64,000 nt of DNA from Bosea sp. 685. Lineage in GTDB: Bacteria; Pseudomonadota; Alphaproteobacteria; Rhizobiales; Beijerinckiaceae. Made by a program: the position numbers and the translations under genes. Of the stretch, positions 53,241-62,145 are shown in pieces. Position 1 is the first letter of the stretch, and the number at the start of each line of letters is the position of its first letter. The notes under the pieces were generated by a model. It was given only the letters and a program-made list of their open reading frames with translations, searched no databases and was not told the origin of the DNA. The stretch is from assembly GCF_031884435.1 (NCBI RefSeq), contig NZ_CP134779.1, forward strand, positions 3,038,001 through 3,102,000. The letters are read 5' to 3'.

Positions 53241-54380
53241 CTACCGGCTCGCCACGACGACCAGTCGCTTAACCTCGCCGCGCAGATAGGCGTGCAGGAA
53301 CTTGTCGTAGTCCTTGAACGACACGCAGCCATTCGAATCGCCGTTGGGGCCGAGCAGATAGGTGTGGGTCAGGAGGCCGGCGCGGCCATGGATCGCACCG
53401 CTGCCGCCAACGGGATTGAGGCGCAGCGCCCGCACGCCATGGAACAGCGCCTCGCGCTCGGTCAGATCATAGGTATGCGGCGGCGTGACGCCCTGCATCC
53501 GGACATGGGCGAAACGGGGGTCGTCCAGCTTGTCGCCGAGGCCTGAATGCGCCTCCAAACGATCGCCATTGGGCATGTAGACCGTGCGCGCGCTGATGTC
53601 GTAGATCGCCGTCGCCTGCACTGAGCCGATCATCGGCGCCGTGCCGGGGCTGAGCCGGCGTCCGCGTGAACGGTCGACGACATCATCCTCGGGCGCTGCG
53701 TAGGCGAGAGCGGGCCCGGCCGGCTGCGGCGGCACGCCGAAGAATTTTTCGAAGAACGAACGATTGTCCGGTGCCTGCGCAGGCGCGGCCGCGACCTTGG
53801 GCCGGCGCGCCGGCTGACGCAGCACGATGGCCGGCGGCTCGCGGGTCTCCGGGGGCTTGAGCTCCGAGGGCCGTGCGATCGGCAGCGGTGCGCCGGACAC
53901 GAGCCTGGGCGCTGCAGGGGTCTTGAGAATTTCCGACACGGACCCGCTCGAAGGAAGGGCGCCAGGAGCAATGCTTCCGGTCGTGTCCACGTCACGCGGG
54001 ACGATGGGAGCGGAGGCCGGAACAGTTGGTTGCGACAGGATGGCCGGGGCGAGCGAAGCCGTCTGCAACGGCGTGTTGACGCGGAAACCCGCATCCAGCG
54101 GCGCACTGCGCCCCAATGTGGTGGGCGCAGGGCCGAGCTTGAATTCGGAGTTCAGGAGATCGCTGTAAACCCTTGCTGCCTCTGTTTTTTGCAGCGACGC
54201 AGCCGCCGTCCGCACAGGCCTCGCTTCATGGGTCGCCGGCCTGTCCTGCGATCCATCCATCGCCAGGAAACCAAGTGCGGTGGTGGCCGCGACGAAGGCA
54301 AGCTGGAGCAACACCTTGCGGCGCAGCCGGGCGCGGGAGCGCAACCTGACTGCACGCGGCCTGTAGCCTTGGTCCGACAT
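53241..54380 (-). CDS. DUF2778 (Tlde1-like) L,D-transpeptidase-related envelope protein
   Basis: 379 residues. A short basic cytoplasmic start (RLRSRARLRRK) is followed by a single membrane anchor (VLLQLAFVAATTALGFLAM). A long Pro/Ala-rich linker covers about 45-240. The C-terminal DUF2778 domain has GAIHGRAGLLTHTYLLGPNG and DSNGCVSFKDYDKFLHAYLR. The H...SxGC arrangement recalls L,D-transpeptidases, and Tlde1 effectors with this fold act on peptidoglycan tetrapeptides. Here a membrane-anchored form is likely a housekeeping peptidoglycan enzyme; no type VI genes are nearby. Confidence 0.82.
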   Translation of the reverse strand: MSDQGYRPRAVRLRSRARLRRKVLLQLAFVAATTALGFLAMDGSQDRPATHEARPVRTAAASLQKTEAARVYSDLLNSEFKLGPAPTTLGRSAPLDAGFRVNTPLQTASLAPAILSQPTVPASAPIVPRDVDTTGSIAPGALPSSGSVSEILKTPAAPRLVSGAPLPIARPSELKPPETREPPAIVLRQPARRPKVAAAPAQAPDNRSFFEKFFGVPPQPAGPALAYAAPEDDVVDRSRGRRLSPGTAPMIGSVQATAIYDISARTVYMPNGDRLEAHSGLGDKLDDPRFAHVRMQGVTPPHTYDLTEREALFHGVRALRLNPVGGSGAIHGRAGLLTHTYLLGPNGDSNGCVSFKDYDKFLHAYLRGEVKRLVVVASR

Positions 54381-54586
54381 CGGGGCGGCGCTCTCAACTC
54401 AACAACGCAACACGCCGCCTGCCCCAGCGAACGAAACCCAAAGCGGCCGGCTCTCCGCCGCGCTCGAACAGGAGCACGGGCCAAGACAGGCGCTGATCGT
54501 CCATGCGGGGAAGCCAGCAACTCAACTGATCTCAGTAAAATCCCGCGTGGTTAATTGCCGGTGAATCCAACGCGGCAATTTGCGAC

Positions 54587-54620
54587 AAAAAAACGCGGCG
54601 GACCAATCCGGTCCGCCGCG
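54587..54620 (-). terminator. Rho-independent terminator of the VOC-protein gene
   Basis: Perfect stem CGCGGCGGACC (54594-54604) / GGTCCGCCGCG (54610-54620), 5-base loop. On the minus strand it is followed by seven T. It lies 46 bases after the stop codon. The rest of the gap 54381-54666 shows no gene. Confidence 0.9.
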
Positions 54621-54666
54621 CCCCATAGATTGCCGCGTTGAAACGCTTCCAGCTGCCCCCAGCCGC

Positions 54667-55614
54667 TCAGAGCGGCTTCAGCCCGGCCTCGATCTGCGCC
54701 CGCTTCGGCTCCAGGAAGGGCGGCAGGGCGAGCGTCTCGCCCATTGTCTTGGCCGGCTCGTCGGCTGAGAAGCCGGGCTCGTCAGTGGCGATCTCGATCA
54801 GGATGCCGTTCGGCTCGCGCAAATAAAGCGAGCGGAAATAGAAGCGGTCGACCTTGCCGCTATTGGGATAGCCGGCCGCCTTGAGCCGGTCCGCCCAGGC
54901 GTCGTAATCGGCAAAGGTCGGTGTGCGCAGCGCGAGGTGATGCACGCCGCCTGCCCCTTCGCGCGCCTGCGGCGCATCGGGTTCAACAGAGACATGCAGC
55001 TCGGCAGCCGGACCACCCTCCCCGATCTTGAAGACATGGATCTCGCCGCTGGCGTGGGCAGCATCGCGATAGGATGCGATGCGTTCCAGTCCGAGAAGCT
55101 GGGTCAGCACGACCTCGGTGCGCTCGAGCTTCGGCACCGAGATGGTAACGGGCCCGAGCCCGCGAATCTGATGCTCGGCAGGAACCGGGCTCTTCTCCCA
55201 GACGACGAAGGGGATCTCGCCGCCATCTGCGAGCAATGTCAGGCGCTGGCCTTCCGGATCCTCGAAATCGACGGCTGGGCGGCCATTGATCGCGCGAATC
55301 GCTGAAACCTCGACTCCGGCCTTGGTCAGACGCTCGCGCCACCATTCCAGCGACGCCTCATTGGCGACACGCAGGGAAGTGCGATTGATCGAATGCGTGC
55401 CGCGCCGGGCCGGTGAGGCAGGCCAGTCGAAAAAGGTCAGGTCCGATCCGGGCGAGCCCGCGCCATCGGCATAGAACAGGTGATAGGCCGAGGTGTCGTC
55501 CTGGTTCACCGTCTTCTTGACCAACCGCATGCCCAGCGTCTCGGCATAGAAGCGGCGATTGCCCGGCGCATCGGCCGAGATGGCGGTAACGTGGTGAATG
55601 CCGGTGAGCTTCAT
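54667..55614 (-). CDS. Ring-cleaving dioxygenase-like VOC protein (MhqO/YkcA type)
   Basis: 315 residues made of two glyoxalase/VOC modules: KLTGIHHVTAISADAPGNRR at the start and GGVHHLALRTPTFADYDAWA in the second half. Metal ligands are His in GIHHVT, His in GVHHLALR and Glu in NGILIEIATDEPGF. The family includes MhqO and MhqA, quinone/hydroquinone dioxygenases. ATG 55614 is chosen because GAGG lies 6 bases upstream; ATG 55626 is also in frame. It is a single gene with its own terminator. Confidence 0.87.
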   Translation of the reverse strand: MKLTGIHHVTAISADAPGNRRFYAETLGMRLVKKTVNQDDTSAYHLFYADGAGSPGSDLTFFDWPASPARRGTHSINRTSLRVANEASLEWWRERLTKAGVEVSAIRAINGRPAVDFEDPEGQRLTLLADGGEIPFVVWEKSPVPAEHQIRGLGPVTISVPKLERTEVVLTQLLGLERIASYRDAAHASGEIHVFKIGEGGPAAELHVSVEPDAPQAREGAGGVHHLALRTPTFADYDAWADRLKAAGYPNSGKVDRFYFRSLYLREPNGILIEIATDEPGFSADEPAKTMGETLALPPFLEPKRAQIEAGLKPL

Positions 55615-55787
55615 CGGGAACCTCATGATTGGGGCGCGAGGGCCGGATGGCCCGCTATCTGCGCTGGAGATAGCGCGCTCCGCCGCCAGCGGAAGCCCCC
55701 ATCGCCCAATCCTAACCTTGCATACACGCAATCAACTGAGAGCAACGACTATACTAGCGCGCGTCTGCGCAAGCGGATTCTACTGCG

Positions 55788-56123
55788 CTACGGAGTCGTC
55801 GTAGCCGGTGGAGCGGAGATTTGCGGAGCCGTAGCCTTGTCGGCAGGCGTCGCGGGTGTCGTGCAGTCCTGCGGCTTGGCCTTGCAATCATAGACCATGG
55901 TCGGTGCGGCCGACTGTCCGGAACTCCCCGCCGACGGCAGGATCATGTTCTGGCCCTTGTCGACCTGCGAGGGATGCGTCGTCACCGGGCCGAGCCCGCT
56001 GTTGGATTGCGGTGCGACGGCCGGGGGCGATTGCGGCGGCGTGACCGTCCCCTGGGCGAACGCGGCGAGAGAGCCAGTCGCGACGGCAAGCGCGGCGACG
56101 AGCGAACGGGTGGTGGCGAGCAT
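55788..56123 (-). CDS. Exported Pro/Thr-rich hypothetical protein
   Basis: 111 residues from ATG 56123. A signal peptide (RSLVAALAVATGSLAAFAQ) is followed by a disordered Pro/Thr/Ser-rich mature region. The only cysteines form a short loop, YDCKAKPQDC, suggesting one disulfide. No family is recognised. The gene lies downstream of the aminobenzoyl-CoA monooxygenase on the same strand, but the composition gives no link to that pathway. Confidence 0.6.
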   Translation of the reverse strand: MLATTRSLVAALAVATGSLAAFAQGTVTPPQSPPAVAPQSNSGLGPVTTHPSQVDKGQNMILPSAGSSGQSAAPTMVYDCKAKPQDCTTPATPADKATAPQISAPPATTTP

Positions 56124-56197
56124 GTCGGTCCTTCTGGCTGGGACTGTGATGCTCAATAAACAGGCGGACGCAGGGGATGTTCCCCCGGCGCCTGGCT

Positions 56198-58522
56198 TCA
56201 AGCCGAGACCGCGTGGCGGCTCGGTTTGGCCTTGAGCTTCAGCGCCTCGCTGTCCTCGCGCTCGCGCGGGGTGTTGCGCATGAGCTGGTCCTTGCCGGGC
56301 TGATATTGCATGGGCTGCGCGATATCGACGCCATACCAGGCGGCGGCGCGCAGCACGAAAGAGGGATCAGCCAGATGCGGCCGGCCGAGCGCGACGAGAT
56401 CGGCGCGGCCTGAAGCGATGATGGTGTTGACCTGGTCGGCCGAGGTGATGTTGCCGACGCACATGGTCGCGACGCGAGCCTCGTTGCGGATCTGATCGGA
56501 AAACGGCGTCTGGAACATGCGGCCATAGATCGGGCGGCTGTCATTGACGGTCTGCCCGGTCGAGACGTCGACGAGATCGCAGCCCTCCTCCGCGAAGGCC
56601 GTGGAGATCGCGATCATGTCCTGCGGGGTCACGCCGCCCGCCTTCCAGTCGGTCGCGGAGATGCGCACCGACATCGGCTTCTCCAGCGGCCAGGTCTCGC
56701 GCAGGGCCCGGAAGACCTCGAGCGGATAGCGCAGGCGGTTCTCGACCGAGCCGCCATACTCATCCGTCCGGTGATTGGTCAGCGGCGAGAGGAAGCTCGC
56801 CAAGAGATAGCCATGGGCGCAGTGCAGCTCCAGCATGTCGAATCCGGCGCGCTCGCCACGCTGCGCTGCCGCGACGAACTCGGCCTTCACCCGGTCCATG
56901 TCGGAACGGCTCATCTCGCCCGGAATCTGGCTCTCCGGGTAATAGGGCAAGGGCGAGGCCGAGATGATCGGCCAGGCGCCCTCCTCCAGCGGCTTGTCCA
57001 TGCCGTCCCACATCAATTTGGTCGCGCCCTTGCGCCCGGCATGGCCGAGCTGGAGGCAGATTTTTGCCGCCGAATTGGCATGGACGAAGCCGACGATCCG
57101 GGCCCAGGCGGCTTCCTGCGCGTCGGTATAGAGCCCGGCGCAGCCCGGCGTGATGCGCGCATCGGCCGCCACGCAGGTCATTTCGGTGAAGATCAGCCCG
57201 GGGCCGCCAATGGCGCGCGAGCCGTAATGCATCAGGTGCCAGTCATTGGGCAGGCCATCCTGCGCCGAATACTGGCACATCGGCGAGAGCACCATACGGT
57301 TCTCGACCTGCATCTCACGCAGCTTGAGCGGCTGGAAGGCCGGCGGCACAGGCGCGCCGTCCTTGCGGGTCCGGGCGAGCGGACCAAGCTCCTGCGCGAC
57401 CAGCCTGTCGATCGCCGCGACGAAGCCCGGCGCACGCAGGGCCAGATTGTCATAGGTGATCGCCTTGGAGCGCGTCATCAGGCCGAAGGCGAAGCGCAGC
57501 GGGTCGAAATCCCAGAAGCGGCGCAGCTGCTCGAACCAGACCAGCGAGACATCGGCTGCGTGCTGGGTCTTCTCGACCTCCTCGCGGCGCGTGCGCTCGA
57601 ACAATGCGAGCGCTTCGGTGACGTTCAATTGCGCCTTGCCGAAGGCCTTGTGCAGCGCGATCGCGTCTTCCATGGCGAGCTTGGTGCCCGAGCCGATCGA
57701 GAAATGCGCCGTCGCCTTGGCGTCGCCGATCAGGACGACGTTCTCCGAGACCCAGTTGCGGCAGCGGATCATCGGGAAATTCCGCCAGAGCGAGCGATTG
57801 GTGACCAGCTTATGGCCCTGCAGCTCCTCGGCGAAGACGCCTTCGAGAAAGGCTGCCGATTCGGCTTCGCCCAGCTTATCGAGCCCGGCCCTGGCGAAGG
57901 TCTCGGGGTCGGTCTCCAGCACCCAGGTCGAGCGGCCGACCTCATATTGGTAGCAATGAGCGATGAAGAGCCCGAATTCGGTTTCCTTGAAGAAGAAATT
58001 GAAGGCGTCGAAGGGGCGGGTCGATCCCATCCAGGTGAAGATGTTGGGACGCAGATCGGTCTCGGGCTGGAAGCGCTCGCGCCAACCCTCGCGGATCCGG
58101 CTGTTGATGCCGTCAGCGGCGACGACGAGATCGTAATCGCGCTTCAGCGCCTCGATATCGGCGGCCTCCTCGCCAAACCGAAGCTCGACGCCGAGCTCGC
58201 GGGCGCGAGCCTGCACCAGCATGAGCAGCGAACGGCGCGAACAGCCGCAGAAACCGTTGCCGGAGACGCGGTGCACGCTCTCCTTGAAATGGATCTCGAC
58301 ATCGTCCCAGTATGCGAAATTGTCGCGGATCGCGGCATAGCTCGTCGCATCGGCCGCCTTGAAGGTGTCGAGCGTCTGGTCGGAGAAGACGACGCCAAAG
58401 CCGAAAGTGTCGTCGGGCTGGTTGCGCTCGAAGACCGTGACCTCGAGCTGCGGCCAGTCGCGCTTCATCAGGAGCGCGAAATAGAGCCCGGCGGGTCCGC
58501 CGCCAACGACCGCGATGCGCAT
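56198..58522 (-). CDS. 2-aminobenzoyl-CoA (anthraniloyl-CoA) monooxygenase/reductase
   Basis: 774-residue two-domain flavoprotein. Residues 1 to about 370 form a PHBH-like FAD monooxygenase ([40 protein letters not shown]). Residues about 395-750 form an Old-Yellow-Enzyme domain ([40 protein letters not shown]). This fusion is the key enzyme of aerobic 2-aminobenzoyl-CoA degradation: it hydroxylates and then reduces the ring to a non-aromatic enamine/oxo product. Close relatives are annotated as salicylyl-CoA 5-hydroxylase. GGAGG 5 bases before ATG 58522 sets the start. It is divergent from the rest of the pathway genes. Confidence 0.88.
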   Translation of the reverse strand: MRIAVVGGGPAGLYFALLMKRDWPQLEVTVFERNQPDDTFGFGVVFSDQTLDTFKAADATSYAAIRDNFAYWDDVEIHFKESVHRVSGNGFCGCSRRSLLMLVQARARELGVELRFGEEAADIEALKRDYDLVVAADGINSRIREGWRERFQPETDLRPNIFTWMGSTRPFDAFNFFFKETEFGLFIAHCYQYEVGRSTWVLETDPETFARAGLDKLGEAESAAFLEGVFAEELQGHKLVTNRSLWRNFPMIRCRNWVSENVVLIGDAKATAHFSIGSGTKLAMEDAIALHKAFGKAQLNVTEALALFERTRREEVEKTQHAADVSLVWFEQLRRFWDFDPLRFAFGLMTRSKAITYDNLALRAPGFVAAIDRLVAQELGPLARTRKDGAPVPPAFQPLKLREMQVENRMVLSPMCQYSAQDGLPNDWHLMHYGSRAIGGPGLIFTEMTCVAADARITPGCAGLYTDAQEAAWARIVGFVHANSAAKICLQLGHAGRKGATKLMWDGMDKPLEEGAWPIISASPLPYYPESQIPGEMSRSDMDRVKAEFVAAAQRGERAGFDMLELHCAHGYLLASFLSPLTNHRTDEYGGSVENRLRYPLEVFRALRETWPLEKPMSVRISATDWKAGGVTPQDMIAISTAFAEEGCDLVDVSTGQTVNDSRPIYGRMFQTPFSDQIRNEARVATMCVGNITSADQVNTIIASGRADLVALGRPHLADPSFVLRAAAWYGVDIAQPMQYQPGKDQLMRNTPREREDSEALKLKAKPSRHAVSA

Positions 58523-58545
58523 CATGACCTCCGAAACATGGGCTG

Positions 58546-58575
58546 TAAAATTATTTTAGGTCTAAAATAATTTTA
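58546..58575. promoter_or_regulatory. Probable MarR operator 1 of the aminobenzoate cluster
   Basis: Perfect palindrome with 14-bp arms TAAAATTATTTTAG and CTAAAATAATTTTA around GT, just 24 bases upstream of the monooxygenase start. It contains the 12-bp core TTTAGGTCTAAA (58555-58566), which recurs inverted at 58710. AT-rich in an otherwise GC-rich region. Confidence 0.75.
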
Positions 58576-58709
58576 TCTCAAGAGGATCATTTCATTCGCC
58601 GACTCATTCAAGCTCCAAGCATAAAATCGGACATATAAGAGCCAGGCAGCTCGGTTTTTATCGAATCCGCCAGCCTGCTTCGAATCCGATCACGGCGCTT
58701 GCAAATTCC

Positions 58710-58721
58710 TTTAGACCTAAA
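58710..58721. promoter_or_regulatory. Probable MarR operator 2 of the aminobenzoate cluster
   Basis: TTTAGACCTAAA, the exact reverse complement of the core of operator 1, lying 31 bases before the SDR start. The two cores are 155 bp apart, one next to each divergent gene. Confidence 0.7.
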
Positions 58722-58751
58722 ATATATTGCCCCATCAGGAGGTCGCTCGGG

Positions 58752-59507
58752 ATGGCTCTGGCAGGACGGCATGCACTGGTGACAGGCGGCGGACGCGGCA
58801 TCGGCCGTGCCATCGCAGCCGCGCTGAAACACGAGGGCGCGCGCGTCAGCATCATCGGGCGCGATGCGAAGGTTCTGCAAGAGGCGGTCGAGGCCGGCGA
58901 CGCCGACGCGTTCATGTCCTGCGATATCCGCGACGAGGCAGCGACAGCCACCGCTACTGCCGCCTTGGCGCAAACCCAGCCCTTCGACATCGTCATCGCC
59001 AATGCCGGCGCGGTCGAGACCGGTCCGTTCGCGCGCAGCGATGCCGAGCGCTTCCGGCGCATGAACGAAATCAACCTGATCGGAACGGTCAACGCCTTCC
59101 ACGCGGTGCTGCCCGGCATGCTGGAGCGCCGCGATGGCCGCTTGATCGCGATAGCCTCGACCGCCGGGCATCGTGGCTACGCTTATGTGTCCGCCTATGC
59201 CGCCGCCAAGCATGCCGTGATCGGCCTGGTGCGCTCGCTCGCGCTGGAAACGGCGCGCGCCGGCGTCACGGTCAACGCGATCTGCCCCGGCTACACCGAT
59301 ACCGACATGGTCGCAGGCGGCATCAGCGCGATCACCGCCAAGACCGGCCTCACGGATGAGCAGGCGCTGGCGCAATTGGTGAAGGATAATCCGCAGGGGC
59401 GTTTGATCGCGCCGCAGGAGATTGCCGCCGCCGTGCTCTATCTCTGCGGGCCGGCCAGCCAATCCATCACCGGACAATCGATCCTGATCAATGGCGGGGA
59501 GTTCTAG
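58752..59507 (+). CDS. SDR family dehydrogenase of the aminobenzoyl-CoA pathway
   Basis: 251-residue Rossmann-fold NAD(P)-dependent short-chain dehydrogenase: TGGGRGIGRA (11-20), NAGAVETG, and catalytic Ser136, Tyr149 and Lys153 in IASTAGHRGYAYVSAYAAAK. In the aminobenzoyl-CoA cluster such an enzyme is expected to handle a hydroxyacyl-CoA or keto intermediate after ring reduction; the exact step is inferred. AGGAGG lies 9 bases upstream. It is first in a run of five genes whose spacing or overlap (2-4 bases) indicates one operon. Confidence 0.85.
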   Translation: MALAGRHALVTGGGRGIGRAIAAALKHEGARVSIIGRDAKVLQEAVEAGDADAFMSCDIRDEAATATATAALAQTQPFDIVIANAGAVETGPFARSDAERFRRMNEINLIGTVNAFHAVLPGMLERRDGRLIAIASTAGHRGYAYVSAYAAAKHAVIGLVRSLALETARAGVTVNAICPGYTDTDMVAGGISAITAKTGLTDEQALAQLVKDNPQGRLIAPQEIAAAVLYLCGPASQSITGQSILINGGEF

Positions 59508-59510
59508 GCC

Positions 59511-60038
59511 ATGGAAACGCCCTCCCCCAGCCTCGTGCTCGACCGCGAGACCAAGGCCAGTGAACGCCCCGGCGATCACAAGGACGAGTTGCGGCTCTGG
59601 CTCAGAATGCTGACCTGCTCGACCCTGATCGAGACCGAGATCCGCAACCGCCTGCGTGAGGAGTTCAAGACGACGCTGCCGCGCTTCGACCTGATGGCGC
59701 AGCTCGAGAAATCGACCACCGGCATGACCGTCGGCGAGGTCTCGCAGCGATTGATGGTCTCGAACGGCAATGTCACCGCCGTCGTCGCCGGGCTCCTGGC
59801 CGACGGGCTCGTCGACAAGCGCGCCGCCGCGCAGGACCGGCGCGTGCAGGTGCTGACGCTGACAGCGCAGGGGCGCAAGGCCTTCAAGGCGATGGCCGAG
59901 CGGCATGAGGGCTGGATCGCGGAGCTTTTCGCGGGGCTCGACCATGCCGAGACCACACAACTGTTCCGGCTGCTCGGCCGCACCAAAACCTCCCTGCATG
60001 CGGCCATCGCGCAGCGCGCCAACGGAGACAAGGCATGA
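59511..60038 (+). CDS. MarR family regulator of the aminobenzoate cluster
   Basis: 175-residue winged-helix dimer: [40 protein letters not shown] and the wing [20 protein letters not shown]. MarR proteins embedded in aromatic-CoA clusters usually release DNA on binding the CoA thioester. The two palindromic sites in the divergent promoter are its likely targets. It lies three bases after the SDR gene, and its stop overlaps the hydratase start (ATGA), so it is autoregulated within the operon. Confidence 0.9.
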   Translation: METPSPSLVLDRETKASERPGDHKDELRLWLRMLTCSTLIETEIRNRLREEFKTTLPRFDLMAQLEKSTTGMTVGEVSQRLMVSNGNVTAVVAGLLADGLVDKRAAAQDRRVQVLTLTAQGRKAFKAMAERHEGWIAELFAGLDHAETTQLFRLLGRTKTSLHAAIAQRANGDKA

Positions 60039-60868
60039 GTCTCGCCAACGCCACGACCTTGCCGCTGGCAGGTTTCACACCGGCACATTTCGAGCTGAAC
60101 GTCGCCGGCAAGGTCGCGACGGTGACGCTGAACCGGCCTGAGAAGAAGAATCCGCTGACCTTCGCAAGCTACCGCGAACTCACCGATTTCTTCCTGGCCG
60201 CGCAGAAGGAAGAGGATGTCAAGGCGATCGTCGTCACCGGCACAGGCGGCAACTTCTCCTCAGGCGGCGACGTCTTCGAGATCATCGGGCCGCTGGTCGC
60301 GATGGAGACCAAGGAGCTTTTGAAGTTCACCCGCATGACCGGGGAACTGGTCAAGGCGATGCGCGCCTGCCCGCAGCCGGTCATCGCCGCGATCGACGGC
60401 ATCTGCGCCGGCGCGGGCGCGATCATGGCGATGGCGTCGGATCTGCGGCTGGGCACGGCCGAGGCCAAGATCGCCTTCCTGTTCAACCGTGTCGGCCTGG
60501 CCGGCTGCGACATGGGCGCCTGCGCGATGCTGCCGCGCATCGTCGGCCAGGGACGCGCCGCCGAATTGCTCTACACCGGCCGCGCGCTGAAGGGCGAGGA
60601 GGCCGAACGCTGGGGCTTCCTCAACCGGCTCGTGACCAAGGAGAGCCTGCTCGCTGAGGCCCAGGCCCTGGCAGCCGAGCTCGCCGACGGGCCGACCTTC
60701 GCCAACGCCATGACCAAGCGCATGCTCGAAATGGAATGGGCAATGTCGGTCGAGAGCGCGATCGAGGCAGAAGCCGTAGCGCAGGCCTTGTGCATGCAGA
60801 CAGAAGATTTCGCCCGCGCCTACCACGCCTTCGCCAACAAGCAGAAGCCTGTCTTCGAGGGGAATTGA
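60035..60868 (+). CDS. Enoyl-CoA hydratase/isomerase family protein
   Basis: 277-residue crotonase-fold enzyme. The oxyanion-hole regions are [13 protein letters not shown] (about 69-81) and [20 protein letters not shown]. The acidic catalytic position lies in [19 protein letters not shown], where a single Asp replaces the usual Glu pair, so it may hydrolyse or isomerise rather than hydrate. Likely role: hydrolytic opening or beta-oxidation step of the reduced aminobenzoyl-CoA ring. It overlaps marR by 4 bases. Confidence 0.87.
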   Translation: MSLANATTLPLAGFTPAHFELNVAGKVATVTLNRPEKKNPLTFASYRELTDFFLAAQKEEDVKAIVVTGTGGNFSSGGDVFEIIGPLVAMETKELLKFTRMTGELVKAMRACPQPVIAAIDGICAGAGAIMAMASDLRLGTAEAKIAFLFNRVGLAGCDMGACAMLPRIVGQGRAAELLYTGRALKGEEAERWGFLNRLVTKESLLAEAQALAAELADGPTFANAMTKRMLEMEWAMSVESAIEAEAVAQALCMQTEDFARAYHAFANKQKPVFEGN

Positions 60869-60869
60869 G

Positions 60870-62132
60870 ATGGCAGGCAGCGGCATTCTCGGCCAGGCGG
60901 CCTCGGGTAATGCGAGTTTGGGCATGGCGATCCTGGGCGACACGCTCGACTGGCCCTTCTTCGAGGATCGCCATCGCCGCTTCGCCGAAACGCTTTCGGC
61001 CTGGGCCGACGCCACCCTGCCCGGCTTGCCGCATGACGATGTCGACGCCGCCTGCCGAGCCCGCGTCAAGGCGCTTGGCGAGGCGGGCTTCCTCAAGGCT
61101 GTCGTGCCGGCGGCTTTCGGCGGCCTGAGCGAGGCGCTCGACGTCCGCACGCTTTGCCTCGCCCGCGAGATCTTGGCGGCGCGCGACGGGCTCGCCGATT
61201 TCGCCTTCGCCATGCAGGGGCTCGGCACGGGGTCGATCACGCTCGCGGGCTCCCAGGCGATGAAGCAGCGCATCCTGCCCGGCATCCGCGACGGCAATCG
61301 CATCGCGGCCTTCGCATTATCGGAGAAGGAGGCCGGCTCCGACGTCGCCGCCATGGCGACGACCGCGACGCCGGACGGCAACGCGCATATCCGGATCGAC
61401 GGCGAAAAGACCTGGATCTCGAATGGCGGCATCGCCGACCATTATGTCGTCTTCGCCCGCTCCGGCGAAGCGCCGGGCGCACGCGGCCTCTCGGCCTATC
61501 TGGTCGAGGCGGACACGCCGGGCCTGAGCATTGCCGAGCGCATCGACGTGATCGCGCCACACCCGCTCGCCACCTTGCGCTTCGATGCCTGCCGCATCCC
61601 GGTCGAAAACCGCATCGGCGGCCCCGGCGACGGCTTCAAGGTCGCGATGGCGACGCTCGACATCTTCCGCTCGACAGTCGGCGCGGCCGCACTCGGTTTC
61701 GCACGGCGGGCGCTGCACGAGACGGTCTCGCACGCCAATGGCCGCAAGCTGTTCGGCGGCACGCTCGGCGACCTGCAATTGTCGCAAGCCGCCATCGCCG
61801 ACAGCGCGGCCGAGGTCGATGCGGCCGCACTGCTGGTCTATCGCGCCGCCTGGACCAAGGATCGCGGCGCGCCTCGCGTCACCCGCGAGGCGGCGCTCGC
61901 CAAACTCGTCGCAACAGAGAATGCCCAGCGCGTCATCGACCGTGCCGTCCAGATTCATGGCGGGCTCGGCGTGACCAAGGGCGTCAAGGTGGAGGAATTG
62001 TACCGGGAAATCAGGGCTTTGCGCATCTATGAGGGCGCTAGCGAGGTCCAGAAGGTCGTGATCGCACGCGACCTTCTCAAGATACATGCCGCTAGAGCCG
62101 GATCCGATCAGGTTACGACGCAACCTGATTAG
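60870..62132 (+). CDS. Acyl-CoA dehydrogenase with repeat-encoded C-terminus
   Basis: 420-residue FAD acyl-CoA dehydrogenase: [39 protein letters not shown], then [20 protein letters not shown] and the C-terminal [20 protein letters not shown] with [18 protein letters not shown]. The likely catalytic Glu is in YEGASEV. It is expected to desaturate an alicyclic or dicarboxylic acyl-CoA of the pathway. The conserved protein ends near LLKIHA; the last dozen residues ([13 protein letters not shown]) and the TAG stop come from a dispersed palindromic repeat. Confidence 0.9.
   Translation: MAGSGILGQAASGNASLGMAILGDTLDWPFFEDRHRRFAETLSAWADATLPGLPHDDVDAACRARVKALGEAGFLKAVVPAAFGGLSEALDVRTLCLAREILAARDGLADFAFAMQGLGTGSITLAGSQAMKQRILPGIRDGNRIAAFALSEKEAGSDVAAMATTATPDGNAHIRIDGEKTWISNGGIADHYVVFARSGEAPGARGLSAYLVEADTPGLSIAERIDVIAPHPLATLRFDACRIPVENRIGGPGDGFKVAMATLDIFRSTVGAAALGFARRALHETVSHANGRKLFGGTLGDLQLSQAAIADSAAEVDAAALLVYRAAWTKDRGAPRVTREAALAKLVATENAQRVIDRAVQIHGGLGVTKGVKVEELYREIRALRIYEGASEVQKVVIARDLLKIHAARAGSDQVTTQPD
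62093..62131. repeat. Dispersed repeat, short B-type hairpin in a gene end
   Basis: TAGAGCCGGATCCGATCAGG, then TTACGACGCAACCTGATTAG. Hairpin arms ATCAGGTT (62107-62114) and AACCTGAT (62122-62129). It shares the GATCAGGTT edge with the module B copy at 46687. It encodes the end of the acyl-CoA dehydrogenase and its stop. Confidence 0.7.
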
Positions 62133-62145
62133 GCAGGGGGACGAG

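Noticed and set aside
53241..54380. Type VI secretion effector (Tlde1)
   Set aside because: The domain is related, but the protein has its own membrane anchor and linker and no type VI or immunity gene is nearby.
56771..58570. 599-residue open frame opposite the aminobenzoyl-CoA monooxygenase
   Set aside because: Shadow of a gene with two recognisable flavoprotein domains.
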